From NCBI GenBank assembly GCA_018266395.1, contig JAFEAM010000004.1, forward strand, positions 1-39,244: 39,244 bases of DNA. Reading direction: 5' to 3'. The notes below the pieces were generated by a model. The model saw only the letters and a list, made by a program, of their open reading frames with translations, searched no databases and was not told the DNA's origin. The stretch's first letter is position 1. Each line of letters opens with the position of its first letter. Made by a program: the position numbers and the translations under genes. This stretch comes from Bacteroidota bacterium (GTDB taxonomy: Bacteria; Bacteroidota; Bacteroidia; Cytophagales; Cyclobacteriaceae). Of the stretch, positions 1 through 7,713 are shown one piece after another.

Positions 1-228
1 TTTCTCGGCAATGTACTTCACTGCCTGATCAATGGTTTGCATCTTTTCTGCGTCGTCATCCGGGATCTTGATATCGAAAGCCTGCTCAAATTCCATCACC
101 AGTTCGGCATAATCGAGTGAGTCAATGCCGAGGTCCTTAACAAAGTTTGCATCGGGTGTGATTTCTGACTCAGGGATTCCAATTTTATCAGTGAGGATGG
201 TCGTGATTTTCTTTTGAATCTCCTTCAT
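1..228 (-). CDS. acpP: Acyl carrier protein (3' end outside window)
   Basis: Carries growing acyl chains on a phosphopantetheine arm in type II fatty acid (or related) synthesis in the cytoplasm. Read on the minus strand from an ATG at 228, 76 codons are open to the window edge with no stop, so nearly the whole usual 75-80 residue length is present. The attachment motif GIDSLDYAEL is visible, with the modified serine at residue 37. The acidic helix around residues 36-50 (ELVMEFE) is typical of the family. It lies 74 nt downstream of the histidine kinase gene on the same strand. Whether it is the main AcpP or a specialised carrier protein cannot be told here, because the neighbouring genes lie outside the window. 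Confidence 0.85.
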   Translation of the reverse strand, partial: MKEIQKKITTILTDKIGIPESEITPDANFVKDLGIDSLDYAELVMEFEQAFDIKIPDDDAEKMQTIDQAVKYIAEK

Positions 229-302
229 AGGTGCCCAAATGTAGGTAATCTTTGGGAAAAATGGGGTTGTTCAACCATTGACTTCAGGTGTCCGGCACCG
301 GG

Positions 303-1646
303 TCAAAACCTGAGCAGGAATTCGGTCCCTTCGCCAAGGGCGCTCTTGACGGTAATGCGGCCTTCATGCACCCGCATGATTTGCCTGGAGAGACTGAGTC
401 CTATACCGGAACCGGTCTTCTTGGTGGAAAAGAAAGGGATGAAAATCTTCTCGAGGGCTTCCGAGTCAATGCCTGGACCATTGTCTTTCACACTGATTAC
501 CGGCCGTCCTTTCTCGCTGGTGAACGCAGAGAGTTCTATTCTTTTGTCCGTTTGTTCATCGAACGCCTGGATGGCATTCTTGATGAGGTTAATCAGCACC
601 TGCTCAATCATATTTTTGTCGGCGAGGAGGATGAGTTCAGTAGGTTGGGTGGAGCAACTGATCGTGATGCCACGGTCGGCAAGTTCTTTCTTGTGCAGCA
701 TGGCCATTTCTTCAAGAAGCGGTTTTGCCGCTACTTCTGTCAGCCGGGGTTGAGGCACGTGTGTAAGATTCCTGAACTCTTTTACGAAATGAATGAGCCC
801 TTCGCTTCGGCGTGTGATGGTCTTCAGAGAAAGATGCATATCTTCCATCTCTTCCTTGGAAAGGGTGACCTTTTCCTTTTTGAGCTGTTGCTGTAATTCC
901 TCTTCTACAGTTCCGGCCAGGGAAGAAATCGGTGTTACTGAATTCATGATCTCATGGGTAAGAACACGGACCAGGTTCTGCCACGCCTCCATCTCCTTCT
1001 CTTCCAACTCTGACTGGATGTTGCTCATCGAGATTAGTTTGATCTCTTCTCCCCGCAAGGTCAATTCTATGGCAAAGACAGAAAGCTGGATGGTTTCATC
1101 ACCGAGTTTCAGGCGGATGAGTTCACGCCCTCCTGTCTTTAGCTTCTGAAATGCCTCCACCAGCATGGGGCTCACAGAATTCAGTTCAGCTATGTTCTGT
1201 ATCTGGGTTACACGCAGAAGCCTGCGAGCAGCGCTGTTGATGATCTGGACTGCACCGTCCTTACGGAAAGTAAGCAGTCCTATCCCAACGTGCTGTACAA
1301 TGTTGCGGAAGAACTGGTAGTCAGAATCCTTGTCCCGCTTGTTGTTCCTGCTGGCGTTGTAGGCCTCGTTCATCTTTCCGCACAGGTACTGGGTACCGCC
1401 GTCTGAAGTATTGGATTTGAAGGATTGAGTGGTCTCGTCAAAGTAAATGCCTGACAGATCTGGTGTTCCTTCGCCAGACTCCAAAACATGCAGGAGTCTG
1501 ACGACCTGGAATCCAGCCGCGACTATCAGCAGTACGCTGAGCGTAACCGATCCGCTCTTCAATGCCCAACCCAAAAAAAACACGGTTCCCAAGAGAATGA
1601 GAATTCTTGTGGTGGTAGGATGGCGCCAGTTCATTGTGTTGATCAT
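303..1646 (-). CDS. NtrY-like sensor histidine kinase
   Basis: Membrane histidine kinase, expected to phosphorylate the sigma-54 activator encoded just upstream. Two hydrophobic segments lie at about residues 15-50, followed by a PAS-like region (~110-210). The dimerisation/phospho-acceptor box contains LTHEIMNSVTPI (His about 231). The ATP-binding domain has the N box (LINLIKNAIQAF, ~361-372), the G1 box DNGPGI and the G2 region GSGIGLSLS. The lid pattern and the LTHEIMNSVTPI box resemble NtrY. I chose the ATG at 1646. An in-frame GTG at 1685 would add 13 residues, and the ATG at 1634 is also possible. The regulator stop lies only 51 nt upstream, so the two genes are very likely one operon. 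The signal sensed is not evident. Confidence 0.85.
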   Translation of the reverse strand: MINTMNWRHPTTTRILILLGTVFFLGWALKSGSVTLSVLLIVAAGFQVVRLLHVLESGEGTPDLSGIYFDETTQSFKSNTSDGGTQYLCGKMNEAYNASRNNKRDKDSDYQFFRNIVQHVGIGLLTFRKDGAVQIINSAARRLLRVTQIQNIAELNSVSPMLVEAFQKLKTGGRELIRLKLGDETIQLSVFAIELTLRGEEIKLISMSNIQSELEEKEMEAWQNLVRVLTHEIMNSVTPISSLAGTVEEELQQQLKKEKVTLSKEEMEDMHLSLKTITRRSEGLIHFVKEFRNLTHVPQPRLTEVAAKPLLEEMAMLHKKELADRGITISCSTQPTELILLADKNMIEQVLINLIKNAIQAFDEQTDKRIELSAFTSEKGRPVISVKDNGPGIDSEALEKIFIPFFSTKKTGSGIGLSLSRQIMRVHEGRITVKSALGEGTEFLLRF

Positions 1647-1697
1647 CAGTGGGCGACCAGGTTCACATAGTGGCTCTGCAGCCACCTGTCATTTGGG

Positions 1698-3062
1698 TCA
1701 TAAGCCATACTTCTCCATTCTCCTGTACAGTGAAGCACGGGTAAGTCCTAGTTCATCTGCAGCTTTGGAGATATTGTTGTTGTGAAGTTGAAGCGCCCTT
1801 ACCACTGCAGCCTTTTCGACTTCATCCAGGTTGAGCGTATCAGGATTCACGCTGGTGTCAGACTTCCGGCTGAAAAGGAAGTCGCTCTCCTGGAGGGTGG
1901 GAGAGTCAGCCATGATGACGGCACGCTCAATGGAGTGCTGGAGTTCGCGAACATTCCCTGGCCAGGCATACTTCTTCAGTTTTGTAAGCGCCGATTCTGA
2001 AATACTGAGTACTTCTTTGCGGTACTTCTTGGAATAGTAGTCAAGGAAGTGGTTGGCGAGCATGGGGATATCATCCACCCGTTCACATAGAGGAGGGATA
2101 TGGATCTCCACCGTGTTTATCCGGTAGAGCAGATCCTGCCTGAATTTTCCATCCTTCACCATTTGCAGGATGGGCATGTTGGTTGCACAAATCAGTCGGA
2201 TGTCCACATCGACTGCCGTATTGGATCCAACGCGTGTTACTTTGCGGGACTGCAGTGCACTGAGTAGTTTACTCTGCAGCGCCAGGCTAAGGTTTCCGAT
2301 TTCATCAAGGAAGAGGGTGCCTTCGTTAGCTAGTTCAAAGCGGCCCGGTCGGTCTTCACGGGCATCCGTGAAAGCGCCCTTCTTATGACCGAAAAGTTCG
2401 CTTTCAAATAAGGTCTCTGTAATGGCTCCCATGTCAACAGCGACGAAGGAGTTGTCCTTCCGCAGTGACTTCTGGTGTATGGCCCGCGCAACAAGTTCCT
2501 TACCGGTTCCGTTTTCTCCCAGTATCAGCACGTTGGCATCGGTCTTCGCTACGCGATCGATAAGGGAGTAGACCTCCTGCATCGCGCTGCTTTTTCCAAT
2601 AATGTCACGGAAGGGCTGGCTGATTTGTTCTTCCAGCATTTGCTTGGCCTTGCGAAGTTTATCGACTTCATTGTAAGACCTTTTCAATTTTATGGCAGTT
2701 GAAATCGTGGCAAGGAGCTTTTCGTTCTGCCAGGGCTTGAGTATGAAATCCGTAGCGCCTTCCTTAAGCGCGCGCACAGCCATCTCCACATCGCCGAAAG
2801 CCGTGATCATGATGACCACCGCCTGCGGGTCTCGTTCTTTGATCTTGCCCAGCCATTCGAACCCTTCCTTACCCGAGGTGGTGTCTTTGCTGAAGTTCAT
2901 GTCCAGCAGGATCACATCATAGGTGTCGTTGTTAAGAAGGAATGGAATCTTGTTGGGATTCTTTTCAATAATGACCTGGTAGTTGTATTTCTTCAGGAGC
3001 ATTTTGGCGGCGAGGAGGACATCCTCGTCGTCGTCGATCATCAGGATTTTGCCGTCGTTCAC
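1698..3062 (-). CDS. Sigma-54-dependent response regulator, NtrC/NtrX family
   Basis: Phosphorylation-controlled enhancer-binding protein that remodels sigma-54 RNA polymerase. The receiver domain (1-120) has the acidic pocket DDDED and phospho-acceptor Asp54, with the conserved KP at 109-110. The AAA+ domain (~150-385) has Walker A GENGTGKE (182-189), the sigma-54 contact loop GAFTDA (229-234) and Walker B FLDEIG. A Fis-type helix-turn-helix closes the protein ([19 protein letters not shown]). Length 454 is normal for the family. The start is a GTG at 3062, since the next in-frame codons upstream reach a stop. It is the first gene of the pair with the histidine kinase, and a candidate sigma-54 promoter sits 32 nt upstream, which suggests autoregulation. 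Confidence 0.9.
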   Translation of the reverse strand: MNDGKILMIDDDEDVLLAAKMLLKKYNYQVIIEKNPNKIPFLLNNDTYDVILLDMNFSKDTTSGKEGFEWLGKIKERDPQAVVIMITAFGDVEMAVRALKEGATDFILKPWQNEKLLATISTAIKLKRSYNEVDKLRKAKQMLEEQISQPFRDIIGKSSAMQEVYSLIDRVAKTDANVLILGENGTGKELVARAIHQKSLRKDNSFVAVDMGAITETLFESELFGHKKGAFTDAREDRPGRFELANEGTLFLDEIGNLSLALQSKLLSALQSRKVTRVGSNTAVDVDIRLICATNMPILQMVKDGKFRQDLLYRINTVEIHIPPLCERVDDIPMLANHFLDYYSKKYRKEVLSISESALTKLKKYAWPGNVRELQHSIERAVIMADSPTLQESDFLFSRKSDTSVNPDTLNLDEVEKAAVVRALQLHNNNISKAADELGLTRASLYRRMEKYGL

Positions 3063-3093
3063 GGGAGTTCATGGTTTAGTGCAGGAATACAGA

Positions 3094-3109
3094 TGGAAAT
3101 ACCGTGCCA
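3094..3109 (-). promoter_or_regulatory. Candidate sigma-54 (-24/-12) promoter
   Basis: On the minus strand the sequence TGGCACGGTATTTCCA matches the sigma-54 consensus TGGCACG-N4-TTGCW, with a perfect -24 element and one mismatch in the -12 element (TTCC for TTGC). It would start transcription about 20 nt before the GTG start of the regulator gene, which is a sensible leader length. The gene it drives is itself a sigma-54 activator. Confidence 0.55.
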
Positions 3110-3170
3110 GTGCAGGGGGTGTCCGAAAATGAGGTTTTGGATGCCTTAACTGTACCGGGGTGTACAAAGA

Positions 3171-3186
3171 TGTTCATTTTTGAACA
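3171..3186. promoter_or_regulatory. Perfect 6-4-6 palindrome, possible activator binding site
   Basis: TGTTCA-TTTT-TGAACA is an exact inverted repeat about 60-75 nt upstream of the candidate -24 element. Sigma-54 activators bind dyads at such distances, so it could be the upstream activating sequence of the NtrC-like regulator. Binding is inferred, and no second copy was recognised in the window. Confidence 0.35.
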
Positions 3187-3568
3187 CAACCATGACTTTG
3201 GCTCTGCGCTTTTGACTGTGCTACGATGCAAGCTTCGGCCAGGTTATGATGTGTAGAAATTCAAATAAACCACACAAAAGCTGCGAGTTGAAGGGCTACT
3301 CAAGGGCAAAATCGTAAAAAATATGCCCTGGAGTAGCTTAGAAATGGGTTTTCAGGTCAAGTGAAGGGCATGGCTAGGCCTGTGAACGGCATGGCAACGG
3401 CAAATAACGGTATTTCTAGGCCTTGCGAAGGGCTGGGATAGGCCTCTTGAAGGGTTGTCATAGGCCTCTCGAAGGGCTAAGATAGGCCGACCATTCCAGA
3501 GGAATCAGGTTTGATTTGATTGCTTGGCCTTATCAAATTGTGAGCCCATCGCAAACGCATGGGAGCCT
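3187..3568. other. Gene-free stretch, holds the 22-bp repeats
   Basis: No credible gene is visible here. The left part is AT-rich and carries scattered AAGGGC words. The right part holds the 22-bp periodic array at 3375-3488. It lies between the regulator gene start (3062) and the end of the 603-residue gene (3569). Confidence 0.5.
3417..3488. repeat. 22-bp tandem repeat array (about 3.3 units)
   Basis: The word TAGGCC begins at 3417, 3439, 3461 and 3483, exactly 22 bp apart. Between these words the pattern (C/T)TNNGAAGGG(C/T)T is kept with few changes. A more decayed copy with TAGGCC at 3375 extends the array leftward at about two further unit lengths. The spacing is close to two helical turns. 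Confidence 0.75.
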
Positions 3569-5380
3569 TTAGGTGCACTTGAATTGCAAGCATTCAATAA
3601 GGAACTTTTCCTCAACCTTTTTCAAACCATCACTTACTTGCACCATTAATTGCTTACCCGATTCCTCAACTTCACTGATCAGTTTCTTGTAATATGAAAT
3701 ACCATCTATGATGTTTCTTGAAAAGTCCTGAATCTGCTTTTTGGTTCTTTCATCCAATGATTTTGCCGCACCATCAATCATTTCCCGCAGGTAGTCGACA
3801 TACAGGGAAAGTTCTTTGACAAAAATGGCTGGGCGATTTTCATGGACTATGATGTTCCCCCGGCCATAAATATGGTCAACCATTTCATGGAGGGATACTA
3901 CCTTTGAGAAGTAAGCGATATTCGGACCTGGACAAATATTGACCGCACGCAGGCGCTTGTCAAATGACCTTAGATTATGCTTGATCAAAACCGAATTGCT
4001 TAAGCCAGTGCAGAGGCACTCTTTGTTCAGCACGTTAGTCCTCTGCCTTTGATATTCAACTTCCTGGAGATTCATATCCTTAAGCTGGGCCAATTTCTTC
4101 TTCTGATAGGTTCGTGAGGCGGTGCAAATAGGTTCCGTGGTGAACTCTGTATTTGATACCAGATACTTTTCAGTACATGGACTACCTGGCTTCCCTTTTC
4201 CTATACGTTCCAGTTTTTCCAGCTCTCCTGATGTGCCCTTCAGATAGTGAAACCTTATGCCAAGGGGTGAATTGTTACTCAGCTGAACGTCGCCTTCAGT
4301 GGCTTTGGTTAAAAGATCAAGGGTCGAATTGTCCACACTGGTCGCCTCGGGGACCAGCAGAAAAGGAGTACCCCAGCCTGTACTGTCAACACCATAGTGA
4401 TTTCTCAGGAAATGGTCTTCCTCAGCCGTCCCAATACCGCCTTGCACTGAAATCGCCAAAGGCGGTGCAAAGGGAAAATTGCGTTTGCATTTTTCTCCGA
4501 GGGCCTTCTCATAGAGTTTGAATAGTTCATCCCGGAGCGCCTGTCTCTTATTCTTGAATTCCTCCAGGATTGGTCCCATCAGGATTCCATCAGTAGCAAA
4601 TGCATGACCGCCGCAATTAAGCCCCGATTCAATCCTGAACTCACTTACCCAAAGACCTTTCTTGGCCAGCATTTTGCCCTGGATGCTGGCAGAGCGGAAA
4701 TCAGATACCTTGAGAATAATCTTCTTATCAAACGTTCCATCCTCTTTCCGGTTAAAGGCAGGCAGCGTTTCGAGATAGTTAAACAGCCTTGGGTTGAGAC
4801 CGGCCGAAAAGACAACCGACGAATCGGAGAGATTACTTTTGGCGTATCCCCTGAGTGCCGCTACAGCATCTGAACCGTCTTCAATTGGATTTCCTGAACT
4901 ATCGGTCTTGGTCCTGTCAAGCTTCGTCATGATGTTTACATCAATGGAACCTGGCACAACCCTTTTACGCAGCCAGTTCTCGAGTCTGAGTTTGTTTGAT
5001 TTGTCGGTGCAGCTCATCATAATCTTGTAAACACGGCGAAGACGGTTGTGGGCCGGCAACATTTCAAAATATTTCGATATTTCACTTCCCTCAGTAAACG
5101 GTTCAGCACGGAGTTTTTCAATCTGGTCTAAAACAATACGTTGAACGAGGTTCAGGTAGTCGGTGATGCGTTTGGCGCGATAATCAGTTTCTGATTTGGA
5201 AATGGGTTGATAGTGTTCACCGACAAGGTTATAGTAATAGCCTCTCATCCGCTCCACCAGGTTGTCCTCGATGATGGACATAACTGAGGAGATACCGAAC
5301 CGGGCAACTTTAACGGGAGTATCAATGGTGTAAGCCAGCCCCATGACCGGTATATGAAAGGTGTGGACAGGATTGTTCAT
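3569..5380 (-). CDS. Conserved protein of unknown function, possible flavin TIM-barrel (nitronate monooxygenase/PfaD-like)
   Basis: Not assigned to a characterised family. The start IPVMGLAYTIDTPVKVARF and a mid-region GGIGT (314-318) followed by STGWGTPFLLVPEA (~333-346) recall FMN-binding nitronate monooxygenase and PfaD-like barrels, where GGIG and a following GxxF/EA motif bind the phosphate. A CGGH motif (256-259) parallels the AGGH catalytic His motif of that family. About ten cysteines, including CLC and two CT pairs in the C-terminal half, are unusual for such enzymes. The last ~80 residues look helical. It stands alone: 167 nt separate it from homoserine dehydrogenase, and the side after its stop is gene-free. 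The ATG at 5380 is the clear start. Function, substrate and cofactor are inference. Confidence 0.55.
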   Translation of the reverse strand: MNNPVHTFHIPVMGLAYTIDTPVKVARFGISSVMSIIEDNLVERMRGYYYNLVGEHYQPISKSETDYRAKRITDYLNLVQRIVLDQIEKLRAEPFTEGSEISKYFEMLPAHNRLRRVYKIMMSCTDKSNKLRLENWLRKRVVPGSIDVNIMTKLDRTKTDSSGNPIEDGSDAVAALRGYAKSNLSDSSVVFSAGLNPRLFNYLETLPAFNRKEDGTFDKKIILKVSDFRSASIQGKMLAKKGLWVSEFRIESGLNCGGHAFATDGILMGPILEEFKNKRQALRDELFKLYEKALGEKCKRNFPFAPPLAISVQGGIGTAEEDHFLRNHYGVDSTGWGTPFLLVPEATSVDNSTLDLLTKATEGDVQLSNNSPLGIRFHYLKGTSGELEKLERIGKGKPGSPCTEKYLVSNTEFTTEPICTASRTYQKKKLAQLKDMNLQEVEYQRQRTNVLNKECLCTGLSNSVLIKHNLRSFDKRLRAVNICPGPNIAYFSKVVSLHEMVDHIYGRGNIIVHENRPAIFVKELSLYVDYLREMIDGAAKSLDERTKKQIQDFSRNIIDGISYYKKLISEVEESGKQLMVQVSDGLKKVEEKFLIECLQFKCT

Positions 5381-5547
5381 TGGTAATGATTAACCAGCAA
5401 ATATAATAAAAGATAAAAGTATCCGATATTATAATACAAATCTGAATTAGTCGAATACCAGTCTCTTTATTGGGATTACCCATTGACCGACCTCGAACGA
5501 TTGCATCAAGCGCATCGGTAAATCACCTAATTAACTTTTGGGAATAT

Positions 5548-6594
5548 TCACCAGTCGTTGTCGATGGTCACTGTGTGCAGCACGTCTCTCATCACAGCCG
5601 CTGATGTGCCGGTCGGTTCTGCTTCGTAGTTTTTCAGATAAACTTTTTCGTACAAATCGGATTCAATCTCAATTCCCATTTCCCATCCATCGCACGTGCC
5701 GAGGAAGGAGGTGGCCTCCACTTCTTTTGGTCCCACTGTAAGCCTCCAATTGCCTTCCGGGTCAATAACCGCCTCAGCTACAAGTTTTAGCTTTTTGCCC
5801 TCATTCGTGCTGAGTGAAAGCTGGTCTGCCCTCAGGTTGCGTATTCCGCTCACTTGAATGTCGCTAATGGATCCTTTGAACAATCCGGCGGCTTTCATAA
5901 CGATAAAGAGCTTATTCGCAGAATCATGCCCGTCAATATCGTGTGAAGGATCTGCTTCCGCCGCTCCGATGCGCTGCGCTTCTTTGACAGCAGCATCCAT
6001 ATCCCCGCCGTTTTCTAATTCCCTCAGAATAAAGTTAGTGGTGGCATTGAAAATGCCCCTTACAGACTGAATCCTTGCAAGCCTGAGGTCACGCTGAATC
6101 ACATTAACAACCGGAAGTCCTCCACAGACTGTCGCGCTGAATTTTATTTTCCGCCCGTTGTTTGAGGCCAGTGCATGTAGCTCATCGTAAGCGAAAATCA
6201 AAGGTGCCTTGTTGGCAAATACCACATCCATGCCTTTCTGCAAAGCAAGTCTCGCGGCATCCAGACCTGGTTGTCCGGTATGAATGTTCCCCGGAGAACT
6301 TTCAATCATGAGGGATGCCTGTGCATGACGTGCTATTTCAGACGATGGAACACCGGGAAGGAAGCCCTTCAACTCACGTACTGATCTCTTATTCTTCTTC
6401 AGTGCAATCAGTTCGTCGGGATCATAGCCGTCATGGTGCGATGCAATGCCGGAAGAATCGGCAACAGCTACGATCGAGAAACGGAAGCCGGGATCGGTGG
6501 CGATAGCTTGTGCATGGTTCTTCAATATCTGCAGCCAACCCCGGTTGACATGCCCAAGACCAAGGAGAATAACGGGGACAGTTTTTGGTGCCAT
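5548..6594 (-). CDS. hom: Homoserine dehydrogenase
   Basis: Reduces aspartate semialdehyde to homoserine with NAD(P)H, on the path to threonine and methionine. The N-terminal Rossmann motif is GLGHVNRG (12-19). Further family motifs are ANKAP near the hinge, GGLPVVN, and the substrate-binding segment EADPSHDIDGHDSANKL with the conserved acid and lysine residues. At 348 residues it lacks the C-terminal ACT domain of the longer bacterial enzymes, so it is probably not controlled by threonine through that domain. Related short enzymes act in homoserine or amino-acid-derived dehydrogenase roles, so substrate is slightly uncertain. The ATG is at 6594. It follows the TMEM220-like gene by 52 nt and probably shares its transcript. 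Confidence 0.8.
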   Translation of the reverse strand: MAPKTVPVILLGLGHVNRGWLQILKNHAQAIATDPGFRFSIVAVADSSGIASHHDGYDPDELIALKKNKRSVRELKGFLPGVPSSEIARHAQASLMIESSPGNIHTGQPGLDAARLALQKGMDVVFANKAPLIFAYDELHALASNNGRKIKFSATVCGGLPVVNVIQRDLRLARIQSVRGIFNATTNFILRELENGGDMDAAVKEAQRIGAAEADPSHDIDGHDSANKLFIVMKAAGLFKGSISDIQVSGIRNLRADQLSLSTNEGKKLKLVAEAVIDPEGNWRLTVGPKEVEATSFLGTCDGWEMGIEIESDLYEKVYLKNYEAEPTGTSAAVMRDVLHTVTIDNDW

Positions 6595-6646
6595 GGTGAA
6601 AGGTAAAGCCCATCGTTGAAATAACCAGTTGATTTCTTATTGCTGG

Positions 6647-7018
6647 TCACGATCCTGCCTGTTTCTTCTCAAACCTGACATACCACAATAGAACCGCGAT
6701 GCAGATCATAAGCCCCATGAACTCCCGGGTCTCCTCTATATAGAGATAATCCATCTTGGCCACTTCACTGAACAATAACATGGGGTCGGGTGACCGCAGC
6801 CAGTCAATGACGCCTGGAATGTAGATGAGACTGAAGAGCACGTAGCCGGCGATTAGGAGGTAATTAACAAGTCGGTAGAATTTGCCAAAATAGGCCAGTA
6901 CACAAACAACCGTCATGGCCAGGTAGACCGGAATCCACAGATAGGGGTCGGGATCATTGTATTGAAGTCCTGCGAAGGACAGGAACATAAGGGCAAAAAA
7001 GACGTGAAGGAATTTCAT
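6647..7018 (-). CDS. TMEM220-like small integral membrane protein
   Basis: A 123-residue protein with about four hydrophobic segments (residues ~2-18, 28-45, 50-70, 99-115). The early motif QYNDPDPYLW is the recognisable signature of the transmembrane protein 220 family. No enzymatic residues stand out and the family has no settled function. It lies 30 nt after the GNAT acetyltransferase gene and 52 nt before homoserine dehydrogenase, all on the minus strand, so the three look like one transcription unit. Confidence 0.75.
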   Translation of the reverse strand: MKFLHVFFALMFLSFAGLQYNDPDPYLWIPVYLAMTVVCVLAYFGKFYRLVNYLLIAGYVLFSLIYIPGVIDWLRSPDPMLLFSEVAKMDYLYIEETREFMGLMICIAVLLWYVRFEKKQAGS

Positions 7019-7048
7019 TTTCTTCTGGTTTCTGGTTGGGAGGACAAG

Positions 7049-7540
7049 TCAAGGGAGACGTTTTTCCATGTAGAGACTTCCTTTCACCGGGTTGGACCTG
7101 TAGGACGAGATCTCGTAAAATCCATGCTTGTGGTACATCGCCTGGGCATCTGTCATTTCCGGAAGGGTGTCGAGTCGCAACGTATCATAGCCCAGCCGGC
7201 GTGCCACTTCAAAACACTTACTTAATAGTTTGCTTCCTACTCCCAGGCCCCTGGCATCCGGGCGGAGATACATTCGCTTCAGTTCACCTACTTTTCCTTC
7301 CAGTTTGCGAATGGCACCGCAGCCAATGGCTCTGCCATCCCGCATAACCAGCATCAACGCTCCAGTAGGACTGCCATATTGTAAGTCGATTTCCTGAAGC
7401 TCCTTGTCGAAATTCTGAAAACAAAGATCCACAGAGAGTGTTGCGGCATATTCTCTGAAGAGATCTCTTGCCACCTGAAATTGTTCAGGTGTACTGGCAA
7501 TCTCAATGGAATAGCTTCTGGTGGCCTGATCCTTATTCAT
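7049..7540 (-). CDS. GNAT-family N-acetyltransferase
   Basis: Predicted cytoplasmic acetyl-CoA-dependent N-acetyltransferase of 163 residues. The acetyl-CoA pyrophosphate-binding motif RGLGVG is at 97-102, preceded by the beta-4 strand GELKRMYLRP (85-94). The later YHKHGFYEI segment (~136-144) is also typical of the fold. The acceptor molecule cannot be predicted. It is the first gene of the apparent unit with the TMEM220-like protein and homoserine dehydrogenase, and is divergent from the secreted protein at 7714. Confidence 0.85.
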   Translation of the reverse strand: MNKDQATRSYSIEIASTPEQFQVARDLFREYAATLSVDLCFQNFDKELQEIDLQYGSPTGALMLVMRDGRAIGCGAIRKLEGKVGELKRMYLRPDARGLGVGSKLLSKCFEVARRLGYDTLRLDTLPEMTDAQAMYHKHGFYEISSYRSNPVKGSLYMEKRLP

Positions 7541-7713
7541 CTGTGCGTTCTGGACAAATTGACAAGCAAGGTGAAAAAAGTGAGGTGAAAATGGAAAGAA
7601 GCTGTTCAGTTTAAGTAAACGAATTCTAATGGTTATTTAATAACCTCAAAACAAGGGTGGTTTTGCAACAACTCGAAGGGCCTTGCGTAAGAACAGTCCA
7701 GTCGGTTGTTTTT

